The notes under the pieces were generated by a model that was not told the DNA's origin, made no database searches, and was given only the letters and a program-made list of their open reading frames with translations. Below are positions 31,530 through 42,011 of a DNA stretch of 64,000 nucleotides, one piece after another. The position numbers were made by a program, and so were the translations under genes. The DNA comes from Rhodococcus pseudokoreensis. Lineage in GTDB: Bacteria > Actinomycetota > Actinomycetes > Mycobacteriales > Mycobacteriaceae. Within the stretch, counting starts at the first letter, position 1; each line of letters starts with the position of its first letter. The stretch lies in the NCBI RefSeq assembly GCF_017068395.1, contig NZ_CP070619.1:4278001-4342000 (forward strand), in the 5' to 3' direction.

Positions 31530-31629
31530 ACCACCATGTTGCCATTGTGCGGTTCCGCGTGGTTCCGCCGCCGTGACTCGAGTACTTGGGATCGGTTCGT
31601 GCTGCCGGTTCTTGTGACAAAGTGGGGTC

Positions 31630-32169
31630 ATGACACGAGCGACGGAGTCCCTCACGAATCTGCTTCCGACCGAACGCGCCGAGCACCTGCAGGAGCAGGT
31701 GTCCGAACGAGTCGAGACCGCGCTGGCCCACGTCGAGGATTCGGCTGTTCGGGTCAAGGAATCCGAGGCTGTCGATCAGGCCCTGCGCTGCGCGCGTTCG
31801 GCTGCGCTCGCCGCGGCCCGCGGCGCCGGACAGGTCAGTGTGTTCCTCGGCAAGCAGGGGGCGTCGCTGGCGAAGAAGGGCTATGAACGCGCCCGGACCG
31901 TACCGGTGAAAGAGGTCGCCCAGGACGTCGTTCGTCCCCTGACCTCGGCTGTCGCGCCGGTCGAGGAGAAGAAGTCACGGAAGGGCCGTCGCATCGCGAT
32001 CGTCGTGCTGATCGGTGCCGCTGTCGCCGGGGGCGCGGTGTTCTTCAAGAGCCGCCGCCGGGAGCAGCCGCGGGTGGCGTCCGCTCCCCCGAACCTGCGC
32101 GACCTCGACAGCGCAGACGCGCAGGACGCCACGCCGCCGACGGCGACGAAGCCCCTCGCCGCCAACTGA
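31630..32169 (+). CDS. cwsA: Cell wall synthesis protein CwsA-like
   Basis: A 179-residue protein with a long helical, charged N-terminal part, then a transmembrane segment near residues 117-138 ([20 protein letters not shown]) followed by a basic stop-transfer KSRRRE and a disordered tail. Position next to ppiA and this layout match CwsA (Rv0008c), which interacts with CrgA and Wag31 to control polar growth. Overall sequence is divergent, so the assignment rests on synteny plus the C-terminal membrane segment. Confidence 0.75.
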   Translation: MTRATESLTNLLPTERAEHLQEQVSERVETALAHVEDSAVRVKESEAVDQALRCARSAALAAARGAGQVSVFLGKQGASLAKKGYERARTVPVKEVAQDVVRPLTSAVAPVEEKKSRKGRRIAIVVLIGAAVAGGAVFFKSRRREQPRVASAPPNLRDLDSADAQDATPPTATKPLAAN

Positions 32170-32308
32170 TCCGTCACTCCCGGCCGGCGCGGCGCGCACG
32201 CGCGCGGTGTCGCCGGGCGTACGGTCCTGTCTTCGTTTCACGGCTTGTACCACGGGTATCCCGCTGGCAGATGCGCACCAGCGCGAGGATCCGTTCCGAG
32301 GAGCAGAC

Positions 32309-32773
32309 ATGACCGCCACACGTATCGCCCACTGCATCGCCGTTGTCGCGTTTCCGCTCGCCGCCACCGCGGCCCTCCTGACGGCCGGGCCCGCCGGCGC
32401 CGACCCACCCCATCCCTTCGGCGGACCGGCCCTCACCATCGGATGCCCGAATCAGGGCAGTCTGATGTCGTTGACGGCGCTCACCGGGCAGTCCGGGCCG
32501 GAGGCGGTCCCGCCTATCGCCGACGGCGACATCCGCTTCGAGTCGCACCCCGCCGCGCCACCGATCCCGGCAGCCGCGCAGGTCACCGTCGCCTGGGTCA
32601 ACACCGACAGCGGACGCTCGGGGATCGTGAACCTCGGCGGCGTCTACCCGTTCCTGTCCGCGACGGTGAACACCGGCGTCGGAAACGTGGTGGCCACGGC
32701 GTTCGGATCGATCAACTTCGGCAGCAGCCCGATCTGCCAGGCGAACCCGGCCATCGGAACATTCATTGCGTGA
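32309..32773 (+). CDS. Small secreted protein of unknown function
   Basis: A 154-residue exported protein from ATG 32309, with GAGGAG about 6 bases upstream. The signal peptide of about 31 residues ends GPAGA-DPP. The mature domain (about 120 residues) has two cysteines, IGCPNQGS near the start and SPICQANP near the end, likely disulfide-bonded, and a beta-rich pattern (QVTVAWVNTDSGRSGIVNLGG). Its design recalls small mycobacterial envelope proteins, but no family is certain. The 3' end overlaps a convergent regulator by 11 bases. Confidence 0.78.
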   Translation: MTATRIAHCIAVVAFPLAATAALLTAGPAGADPPHPFGGPALTIGCPNQGSLMSLTALTGQSGPEAVPPIADGDIRFESHPAAPPIPAAAQVTVAWVNTDSGRSGIVNLGGVYPFLSATVNTGVGNVVATAFGSINFGSSPICQANPAIGTFIA

Positions 32774-33734
32774 GTTCGGCCGTGTGGCAGCCGAACCGGC
32801 GCCGGTAGTCGCCGGGCGCGACGCCGACCACCCGGTTGAAGTGGTGGCGCAGTAGCGCACCGGATCCGAATCCGGTGCGTCTCGAGATCGCCTCGAGACC
32901 GAGGTCGGTGCCCTCGAGTAGCTGCCGGGCGTAGAGGACCCGCTGCGTCGTCAGCCACTTCACCGGAGTGGTGCCCGTCTCGGCCGCGAACTTGCGCGCA
33001 AACGTCCGCGTCGACATCGACGAGCGGGCCGCGAGCTCGTCGACCGTGTGCGGCAAGTCGAGGTTTTCGCTCATCCACGCCATCGTCACGCTCAGGCTGT
33101 CCGACGTACACGCGACCACCGGCTGCTCGATGAACTGCCGCTGCCCGCCGTCGCGTTGCGGCGGCACGACCATCCGGCGGGCGATCGTGTTGGCCACCGC
33201 GGAACCGAGTTCCCGGCGGACCACGTGCAGGCAGGCGTCGATGCCGGCCGCGGTGCCGGCACTGGTGACGAGGTTGCCCTCGTCGACGAACAGGACGTCG
33301 GGGTCGACCACCGCGGTCGGGAACCGGTCGGCGAGTTCCTCGACGTACCCCCAGTGGGTGGTGCACTTGCGCCCGTCGAGCAGTCCCGCCTCGCCGAGCA
33401 GGAACGCACCCGAGCACAGGCTGAGCACCGTGGCACCGGCCTCCGCGGCCGCCCGCACGGCGTCGAGCGCCTCCTCCGGGAAGCCGGACTGCGCCCCCGG
33501 CGGCGGCACCACGACGAGATCCGCGTCGCGCAGCGCGTCCAGCCCGTATCCGGCGGAGAGCGTCAGTCCCGGAGTGACCGACGTGAGTGGTTCGCCGGGG
33601 CGGATTCCGCAGATCCGGAAATCGAATGCCGGCACGCCGTATTCGGTGCGGTCGATTCCGAACACCTCGCACACCACACCGAACTCGAACATCGACACCC
33701 GGTCGAGGAGGAGTGTCGCGACCTTGGAGATCAT
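32763..33734 (-). CDS. GlxA-type transcriptional regulator (DJ-1 + AraC)
   Basis: A 323-residue regulator. Residues about 5-175 form a DJ-1/PfpI-like class I amidotransferase-like domain with the elbow cysteine in LSLCSGAFLLGEAGLLDGRKCTTHWG. The C-terminal 100 residues hold the AraC double helix-turn-helix (VDELAARSSMSTRTFARKFAAETG and LEAISRRTGFGSGALLRHHFN). It probably senses a small metabolite and activates nearby catabolic genes; targets are unknown. Confidence 0.92.
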   Translation of the reverse strand: MISKVATLLLDRVSMFEFGVVCEVFGIDRTEYGVPAFDFRICGIRPGEPLTSVTPGLTLSAGYGLDALRDADLVVVPPPGAQSGFPEEALDAVRAAAEAGATVLSLCSGAFLLGEAGLLDGRKCTTHWGYVEELADRFPTAVVDPDVLFVDEGNLVTSAGTAAGIDACLHVVRRELGSAVANTIARRMVVPPQRDGGQRQFIEQPVVACTSDSLSVTMAWMSENLDLPHTVDELAARSSMSTRTFARKFAAETGTTPVKWLTTQRVLYARQLLEGTDLGLEAISRRTGFGSGALLRHHFNRVVGVAPGDYRRRFGCHTAELTQ

Positions 33735-33784
33735 GCCCCGAGTCTAGTTGGCGAAATCTTGCCGGACCATGTCGAAACGGCCAG

Positions 33785-34375
33785 TCATTCGCGGACGGCG
33801 CCGCAGATCGACACGAGCGCGCGGGCCAGCGTCGCCTGATGCAGTGCGTCGAGGTGCTGTTCGGCCGCCACCGCGACCGAGGCGTCGACGAGAGCGGGCA
33901 CGCAACCCGGACCCGCGAGCACGTCCTCCTGTTCACGCAACTGCAGGAGGATGTCCGTGTTTTGGCGGTCGATGACCGGGCGAACCTGCGTCAGGTCGGG
34001 CCGGACCGTGGGCGCCGCACCGGGCGCGACACTCCACCAGGAGAACAGCGCGCGCTGCACCGCCTTGTTGGCCTCGATCTGATCCCGGAAGATCTGCTGC
34101 ACCCGCGCCGCGCTGAGGCCCTCGTCGGCGGCCTGGGCGGCGACCGCGCCGAGGACCTGCGCCTCGCGCGCGGGATCGTCGATCGGCGACGGCGTGCCCC
34201 ACTTGGCGGACGCCACCGTGTCCGCCGTGGCGAGGCGCAGCGACACCGCCAGGGCGATCGGTTGCAGCGGGCGGGTCTGCGCACTCGCGGGCGCGACACC
34301 GGCCGCCGTCAGCATTCCGAGCATCGCCGCGGCGACGACCGCTCGGCGGGCGAGTGCGGGCCGGACCGTCGTCAT
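33785..34375 (-). CDS. Secreted chorismate mutase (AroQ gamma type)
   Basis: A 196-residue exported enzyme converting chorismate to prephenate. The signal peptide of about 32 residues ends APASA-Q. The mature helical domain has LAVSLRLATADTVASAKWG, then PAREAQVLGAVAAQAADEGLSAARVQQIFRDQIEANK, matching the secreted mycobacterial enzyme (Rv1885c type), including Arg, Lys and Gln/Glu positions of the active site. Two cysteines (GPGCVPAL and SICGAVRE) fit its C-terminal disulfide. Why actinobacteria export this activity is unresolved. Confidence 0.9.
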   Translation of the reverse strand: MTTVRPALARRAVVAAAMLGMLTAAGVAPASAQTRPLQPIALAVSLRLATADTVASAKWGTPSPIDDPAREAQVLGAVAAQAADEGLSAARVQQIFRDQIEANKAVQRALFSWWSVAPGAAPTVRPDLTQVRPVIDRQNTDILLQLREQEDVLAGPGCVPALVDASVAVAAEQHLDALHQATLARALVSICGAVRE

Positions 34376-34394
34376 GGTGCGAGTGTAGGGCCGG

Positions 34395-35228
34395 TCAGTC
34401 GTCCAGACCGGCGACTCCGCGTTTCCAGTAGCCCGTGAACAGCGACTCCATCCGGTCCTTGCTCCACGCGCGCAGCGGCTTGATGTCGTTCGCCTCGCCG
34501 GCCGCGAACAGGAACGTGCGACCCTCGGGCAGCGCGAGCGCCTGCACCGTCGACGCCAGGGCGGACTCGCTGCCGTCGCGAACGAGCCACGTCACGTCAA
34601 CGTTGGCGCGCGCGGCCAGCGGGTAGCCGTGCTCGACGGCGTCGTCGGTCTCGATCACGACGTGCGCCGACACGTCGGCCGGGGACTCGTCGAGCCACCG
34701 CGCGACCGCGGGCAGCGCGGTGGAATCGACCGCGAAGACGTAGTGGTCGAAGTTGTGGGCGAACGCCTTCGCGCCGGGCGGGCCGGCGATGGTCACGTCG
34801 TCGCCGATCTCGACCGTCGTCACCCAGGACGACGCCAGCCCGCCCTCGTGCAGCACGAAGTCCAGGTCGAGTTCGCGGGCGTCGGAGTCGTAGCGCCGGA
34901 CGGTGTACTTCCGGCTGGTCGGGAGCGGTCGCGGCCAGTCGAGCATCATGGCGTCGTTCACCACCGGGATGCGGCGGGTGCCGTCCGCGTCGGGGAACAC
35001 GATCTTGACGTGATCGTCGGCCTGATAGGTGTGGAACCCGTCGAGTCCGGGACCCCCGATCGTCAGGCGCACCATGCGGGGCGTGACGTACTCGCGCGCG
35101 CGGACCGTGACCGTGCGGACTCCGATCGGGTAACCGATCCGCGCGGTTCCCTCCCCCGTCCGGTGGTGGGACGCCACGCGGCTGCGCGGGTCGAGACGGT
35201 CACGGGCTCCGGGATCGAGTGCGGTCAT
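34395..35228 (-). CDS. Siderophore-interacting protein (ferric reductase, ViuB type)
   Basis: A 277-residue NAD(P)H flavin reductase that releases iron from ferric siderophores. The FAD-binding part has TSRKYTVRRYD (the R-x-Y-T-V/I-R motif) and an N-terminal beta-barrel; the C-terminal SIP domain has the FAVDSTALPAVARWLDESP and TWLVRDG segments. The start codon lies within a good IdeR/DtxR-like iron box, implying iron repression. It is followed by the chorismate mutase gene on the same strand. Confidence 0.92.
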   Translation of the reverse strand: MTALDPGARDRLDPRSRVASHHRTGEGTARIGYPIGVRTVTVRAREYVTPRMVRLTIGGPGLDGFHTYQADDHVKIVFPDADGTRRIPVVNDAMMLDWPRPLPTSRKYTVRRYDSDARELDLDFVLHEGGLASSWVTTVEIGDDVTIAGPPGAKAFAHNFDHYVFAVDSTALPAVARWLDESPADVSAHVVIETDDAVEHGYPLAARANVDVTWLVRDGSESALASTVQALALPEGRTFLFAAGEANDIKPLRAWSKDRMESLFTGYWKRGVAGLDD

Positions 35229-35246
35229 GAAGTAAGGGTAACCTCA
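35228..35246 (-). promoter_or_regulatory. Putative IdeR/DtxR iron box
   Basis: On the minus strand TGAGGTTACCCTTACTTCA matches 14 of 19 positions of the iron-box consensus TTAGGTTAGGCTAACCTAA, including the AGGTTA half-site. It touches the first base of the siderophore-interacting protein gene. Confidence 0.55.
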
Positions 35247-35268
35247 CCCATTCCGGGTCCGCACAGCA

Positions 35269-35302
35269 GTGTGCCCCGGACTCTTCCGAATCCGGGGCAC
35301 AC
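35269..35302. terminator. Hairpin after the tRNA-Ile/tRNA-Ala unit
   Basis: Arms GTGTGCCCCGGA (35269-35280) and TCCGGGGCACAC (35291-35302) pair perfectly. It lies 20 bases beyond the tRNA-Ala 3' end on the minus strand and also just upstream of the siderophore-interacting gene promoter. No long T-run. Confidence 0.65.
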
Positions 35303-35321
35303 CGTTACTTCTATTTTCTTG

Positions 35322-35394
35322 TGGAGCCTAGGAGATTCGAACTCCTGACATCTGCCTTGCAAAGGCAGCGCTCTACCAACTGAGCTAAGGCCCC
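35322..35394 (-). tRNA. tRNA-Ala (TGC)
   Basis: A 73-base cloverleaf with acceptor GGGGCCT/AGGCTCC, anticodon stem CTGCC/GGCAG around TTTGCAA (anticodon TGC), T-loop TTCGAAT. CCA is not encoded. It equals alaT of the mycobacterial gyrA locus. Confidence 0.96.
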
Positions 35395-35486
35395 GTTACC
35401 TCGTGCCACACCTCGTTGCCGCGGAGCAACTTGGTCAGTCCGATTGCCACCAGCACTCCGGCTCCCACGAACAGGAGGACCTTCAT
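35385..35486 (-). CDS. DLW-39 family mini-protein
   Basis: A 33-residue protein from ATG 35486: MKVLLFVGAGVLVAIGLTK, a single hydrophobic helix, then LLRGNEVWHEVTGP. The K-V-L-L start, one membrane segment and an acidic -VW-E-T- end match the pattern of DLW-39 family proteins, which carry D-L-W-x-E-x-T. AGGTCAGTC precedes it only weakly as a ribosome site. Its TAG stop lies within the 5' end of tRNA-Ala (first 10 bases of the tRNA are the last codons), so the mini-gene and the tRNA share sequence. It lies between tRNA-Ile and tRNA-Ala. Function of the family unknown. Confidence 0.65.
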   Translation of the reverse strand: MKVLLFVGAGVLVAIGLTKLLRGNEVWHEVTGP

Positions 35487-35514
35487 GCGACTGACCTTTC
35501 ACCGGCACCAGGAG

Positions 35515-35588
35515 TGGGCCTAGGAGGACTTGAACCTCCGACCTCTTCGTTATCAGCGAAGCGCTCTAACCGCCTGAGCTATAGGCCC
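35515..35588 (-). tRNA. tRNA-Ile (GAT)
   Basis: A 74-base cloverleaf with acceptor GGGCCTA/TAGGCCC, anticodon stem CTTCG/CGAAG around CTGATAA (anticodon GAT), T-loop TTCAAGT. CCA is not encoded. It equals ileT of the mycobacterial locus. Confidence 0.96.
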
Positions 35589-35646
35589 CTGAAGTCCGGA
35601 AACTCATCTCGCGCAGTTCCCTGAACCGAGTCGGAAGATTACCCCA

Positions 35647-35676
35647 CCGGACCGGCAACTACCAAAACCGGTCCGG
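35647..35676. terminator. Hairpin after the DUF3566 gene
   Basis: CCGGACCGG (35647-35655) pairs with CCGGTCCGG (35668-35676). It lies in the 131-base gap between the DUF3566 gene and tRNA-Ile on the minus strand, 44 bases past the stop. Confidence 0.5.
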
Positions 35677-35719
35677 CGAGACGCTCTTTTCCCAGCTCAG
35701 TCCCTATCGTTTTTCGCGT

Positions 35720-37119
35720 TCAGTCCCGGTCCGCGAGCGTCACTTCGACGCCCCCGACGAGGTCCGAACACAGGTTGTAGATGAACGCGCCGATCGTCGC
35801 CAGTGCGGTGAACAACACCATGTTGGCGAGGCCGATGACGGCGGCGTATCCGAAGACCTGCCCGGCCGTCACGAGCCCGTCAGAGCTCGACTCGGCGACG
35901 ATATCGGTGAACGCGTTGTTCAGCCGGTCCCACACGCCCATCCCGTCCAGGACGACGTACAGCAGCCCGACGGCCACCATCCACACGAAGAACAGCGACA
36001 CCGAGATGACGGACGAGATCTTCAGCGTCGACCACGGGTCGATCTTGCGGACCTGCACCGTCGCGCGGAGAGCCTCACCCTCCTCGACCCGTTGCGGGGC
36101 CACGGCGATCTTCGGCTGCTGACCGGTGGCCGCCGCCCCCGGCAGGGGGTGCTTGGCCTCGGACAGGTCCGGCATGTCCTTGGGGAGCACGTCCCGGTTG
36201 ATGTGCCGGGTGGGTCCGTCGATCGCGGACGCCTTCGCCTTCGCGGCCTCCCGCTGCGTCACGGCACCGGCCGCGGCTGCACCGGACACCGCACCGACCG
36301 CCGCGGTGGCGGCCGTCGGGGAGGCTGTGCGATTGGTCTCCTGCTTCTGCGCGGGCTGACCGTTGGCCGGCGCCGACGAGTTCGCTGCAGGCGACTTCTG
36401 CGTGGACACGGCCTGGGTGGGCACCGCCTGGGTCGGAGCACCCGAGTTCTGTCCGCCCTGCGGTCGCTGCGCCTGGGGCGCACCCTCGGGCTGCGACTTC
36501 TGCGGCGAGGTGGTCTGCGAACCGCCCGCAGCCTTCGCTGCCGCGGCACCCGCAGCCGCTGTTCCCGCACCGGCGGCCGGGTTCTGCCCCTCCGGGCGCG
36601 AGGCCTGCTTGGCTCCCGCCCCGCCCTGCAGGGGCCGCTTCAGGTTGGTCTGCGGCTCACGCTGCATTCCCCGCTGCCACGGCGGCGCCTGATTTCCCCG
36701 GATCGACTCGGTGGGCGCACCCCCCGCAGGCGCCCGGTTGCCGGGAGCCTGCTGCGGCGGGGCCTGATGCCCGGGAGCCTGCTGGTTCGGAGCCTGACCC
36801 TGCTGCGGCGGCACGGACCGGCCCTGCGGGGTCTGCGTGCGCGGACCCTGATGCTGGGGCGTCGACGGAGACCGGGCCGGATCGGCCGGAGCCTGCCGAT
36901 CCGGTCTCGCGTCGGGAGCACCGCCCGGCCGGGCAGCCGGCCCCGCCTGAGCGGGACCACGACCGGCTGACGCCTGCGGCCCCTGCGGCGCGGAACCCTG
37001 CTGCGGGTTCGGTCGCGCCGACCCGTTCTCGGGCGCGCGGGAGGCCTGCTGCTCGGATCGCGCCTGATTGGCGGAACCCGGGTTCTGCCGGTCACTGCCT
37101 GGCTGGTTGGGAGTGCTCA

Positions 37120-37120
<1 letters not shown>
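35720..37120 (-). CDS. DUF3566 transmembrane protein (Rv0007-like)
   Basis: A 466-residue protein. About 350 N-terminal residues are disordered, rich in Pro, Gln, Ala and Gly (PQQG, NQAPG-type runs), and the C-terminal 110 residues form the DUF3566 domain with two membrane helices ([19 protein letters not shown] and [21 protein letters not shown]). GTG 37120 shares one base with the gyrA stop (TAGTG) and has AAGGAG upstream, so it is coupled to gyrA, as Rv0007 is in M. tuberculosis. The disordered part is longer than in mycobacteria. Function unknown; a membrane role is likely. Confidence 0.9.
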
Positions 37121-39642
<2,522 letters not shown>

Positions 39643-39717
39643 GAGCTCCTTCTTCTACTCGGCTTGACGTCTCCTCGCGGACTCGCGGTCCAGCACGACG
39701 TCGCGCAACCACCCGAG

Positions 39718-39723
39718 TCTATA
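39718..39723 (-). promoter_or_regulatory. Possible -10 element of gyrA
   Basis: On the minus strand TATAGA lies 76 bases before the gyrA ATG in the 151-base gap after the MHYT gene. A fitting -35 is not clear (TTCACC at a 19-base spacing). It suggests gyrA has its own promoter. Confidence 0.35.
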
Positions 39724-39793
39724 GGTGCAGGTCAGCTATGAGGGTGAAGGACTCGGGTGCGCCCGGGAATCGTTGCCGCAGGAGCCGCCTCAA

Positions 39794-40636
39794 CTACTGG
39801 AGTTCGAGCTCCCTGCCCTGCGTTTCGGCGGCGAGGGATTCGGCGGCGAGCATGTCGGCCTCGAGTTCGAGCTCGGCGGCGACACGGTCGGGCGCCATCA
39901 ACAGGGCGGTGATCGGGATCGTGACCACCAGCATGCCCAGCACGAAGACGGGGAACAGGATCGAGAACACCTCGAGTCCGTCCGGGCGCGCCACGGACTG
40001 GTCGACGGTGGCGCTCAGCCCGAACACGCCGGTGTAGTGCATGGCCACCAGTCCGACCGCCACGACCACCGACGCCACGAGTCGCAGCGTGCGCGACTCG
40101 AGGGCCGAGATGGACCACATGATTCCGGCGCCGACGACGAAGCCGATCGCGGCGGATGCCGTGGTCAGCACGATGTCGGAGTTCACCGCACCCTGGATTT
40201 CGAGGGAGGCGACGATCGCGAGGTCCATTCCGGTGAATCCGATGCCGAGGAGCACCGCACCGCCTGCGAGGCGACTGATCTCCACCGACGTGCTCGGCCG
40301 CCGGTGTTTCGTCGGCGGCGGGCTGATGATCACCAATGCCACCGCGGCGGCCGCGACGGGCACCACGAACGAGATCGCGATCCACAGGACGTCGTAGCGC
40401 ACCACGCTGCCGTAGACCTCGAACCCGACCATCGCGATGTAATGCGGCAGCCAGGCGCCGAAACCGCCGATGGACAGCGCACCCCACGCCAGCCACAGGT
40501 ACCGCTGCCTCGGGTTGGGCGCGGTCATCGCCTTGCGGGCGCTGGCGATACCGACGAAGACGCCGATGAACGACGTGACCGCCGCGAGGGCGACGATCCA
40601 GGTGCCCATGGAGAAGTGCTGCAACTCGTCCGACAT
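39794..40636 (-). CDS. MHYT-domain membrane sensor protein
   Basis: A 280-residue protein with about seven transmembrane helices. It holds two of the characteristic motifs, GAWLPHYIAMVGF and GLVAMHYTGVFG, plus FTGMDLAIVAS, whose Met/His/Tyr residues are proposed to bind copper and sense oxygen, CO or NO. No GGDEF, EAL or kinase domain is attached. ATG 40636 has GAGGA upstream and begins 11 bases after the GTPase gene, making it the last gene of the conservon operon and a possible sensory or output partner. Gas sensing is family-level inference. Confidence 0.88.
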   Translation of the reverse strand: MSDELQHFSMGTWIVALAAVTSFIGVFVGIASARKAMTAPNPRQRYLWLAWGALSIGGFGAWLPHYIAMVGFEVYGSVVRYDVLWIAISFVVPVAAAAVALVIISPPPTKHRRPSTSVEISRLAGGAVLLGIGFTGMDLAIVASLEIQGAVNSDIVLTTASAAIGFVVGAGIMWSISALESRTLRLVASVVVAVGLVAMHYTGVFGLSATVDQSVARPDGLEVFSILFPVFVLGMLVVTIPITALLMAPDRVAAELELEADMLAAESLAAETQGRELELQ

Positions 40637-40647
40637 GTTTCGAATCC

Positions 40648-41232
40648 TCAGTACGCGGCCGTGTGGAGCTTGGTCAGTGCGTATTCGGTGATCGCGACCA
40701 GGGCGCGTTTCGCCGATTCCCGGTCGCGCGCGTCGATCGGGATGATCGGCACGTCCTCGGAGATCGCGAGGGCAGCCCGAATGTCCTCGATGGGGTAACG
40801 CGGGGCGTCGTCGAACTCGTTGATCGCGACGAGGAACGGCAGCTGCCGGGCCTCGAAGAAGTCGACCGCCGCGAAACTCTCGTCCAGCCGGCGCGTGTCG
40901 ATCAGGACGATCGCCCCGATCGCACCGCGGATCAGGTCGTCCCACATGAACCAGAACCGGTGCTGACCGGGCGTGCCGAACAGATACAGCACCAGGTCGT
41001 CGGCCAGGCTGATGCGACCGAAGTCCATGGCGACGGTGGTCGTGGCCTTCTGCGGCGTCGCAGCCAGGTTGTCGACGCCGTCGCTGGCGTTGGTCACGAG
41101 CGCCTCGGTGCGCAGCGGGACGATCTCGGAGACAGCCCCCACCAGCGTGGTCTTGCCGACACCGAACCCGCCGGCGATCACGATCTTGGTCGAGGTCACC
41201 CGATTGCGGGGATCAGATTTCGCGAAGTCCAC
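40648..41232 (-). CDS. Conservon small GTPase (CvnD/MglA-like)
   Basis: A 194-residue Ras-like GTP-binding protein. P-loop GGFGVGKTT near residue 19, switch II region LFGTPGQHRFWFMWDDLIRGA, and NEFD in place of NKxD. GTG 41232 is chosen since it overlaps the DUF742 stop by 20 bases and gives the usual V/M-DFAKSD start; a longer frame reaches 41265. In Streptomyces conservons this protein works downstream of the sensor kinase and roadblock protein in a G-protein-like switch. Confidence 0.92.
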   Translation of the reverse strand: MDFAKSDPRNRVTSTKIVIAGGFGVGKTTLVGAVSEIVPLRTEALVTNASDGVDNLAATPQKATTTVAMDFGRISLADDLVLYLFGTPGQHRFWFMWDDLIRGAIGAIVLIDTRRLDESFAAVDFFEARQLPFLVAINEFDDAPRYPIEDIRAALAISEDVPIIPIDARDRESAKRALVAITEYALTKLHTAAY

Positions 41233-41587
41233 TGAGGACCCTTTCGATGAGTTCACGACGTTCAAAGTCGGTCGAGTCTTCCTTCAGGGTGGCCAGGATC
41301 TGAAGATGACCGGCCTCGACCAGGTCGGCGACCAGGACGCGTGCCACTCCGAGGGGCACACCCACCCGGGCGGCGATCTCGGCGACCGACGGCGACTGCT
41401 GACACAACGCGACGATGGCCGCGTTGACGTCGTCGAGTTCCCACTGCCGGTCCACCGACTGCGGCAGTGCCTGAATCAACGCTTCGAGCGCGAGCTCGAC
41501 CGCGGGCCGGGTCCGGCCCGACGTCAGCGAGTACGGGCGCACGATGTTCGGGCCCGGCTGCTCCGAGTGGTGGTCGTTCATGGGCAT
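41213..41587 (-). CDS. Conservon DUF742 protein (CvnC-like)
   Basis: A 124-residue winged-helix-like protein with the DUF742 pattern VRPYSLTSGRTRP near the N-terminus and VAEIAARVGVPLGVARVLVADLVEAG in the middle. It is the third member of the conservon, 7 bases after the roadblock gene and overlapping the GTPase gene. Its role may be DNA or protein binding. Confidence 0.92.
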   Translation of the reverse strand: MPMNDHHSEQPGPNIVRPYSLTSGRTRPAVELALEALIQALPQSVDRQWELDDVNAAIVALCQQSPSVAEIAARVGVPLGVARVLVADLVEAGHLQILATLKEDSTDFERRELIERVLSGLREI

Positions 41588-41594
41588 GGGCTGG

Positions 41595-42011
41595 TCAGAG
41601 ACCCTGCGGGGTGCGGGCTGTGGCCTGCACCGATGCGCCGACGCGGTCGACCAGGATCGCCATCTCGTAGCCGACCTGGCCGATGTCGCACTCGGCGTCC
41701 GTCAGGGTCGCGAGGTGCGAACCGTCGCCGACGCTCATGAGCAGCAGGTAGCCGTGCTGCATCTCGACCACCGACTGCAGCACGCCGCCGCCTTCGAACA
41801 GCCGGGACACACCGGCCGACAGGCTGGCGAGCCCCGACGTGACCGCGGCCAGCTGCTCGGCCCGGTCGATGGGGAGGTGGGCGCTGGCCGCCATCAGGAG
41901 ACCGTCCGCGGACACCAGCACGGCATGCGAGACACCGGGCACGTCACTGGCGAAGTTCGACACCAACCAGTCGAGAGGTCGCGTGACGTCGGATCCATGA
42001 GCGGTGTTCAT
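41595..42011 (-). CDS. Roadblock/LC7-domain protein (CvnB-like)
   Basis: A 138-residue dynein-light-chain-like protein, with [28 protein letters not shown], the roadblock signature, and the [19 protein letters not shown] helix. It probably acts as the regulator of the GTPase encoded two genes on. Its ATG overlaps the kinase stop (ATGA), so the two are coupled. Confidence 0.93.
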   Translation of the reverse strand: MNTAHGSDVTRPLDWLVSNFASDVPGVSHAVLVSADGLLMAASAHLPIDRAEQLAAVTSGLASLSAGVSRLFEGGGVLQSVVEMQHGYLLLMSVGDGSHLATLTDAECDIGQVGYEMAILVDRVGASVQATARTPQGL

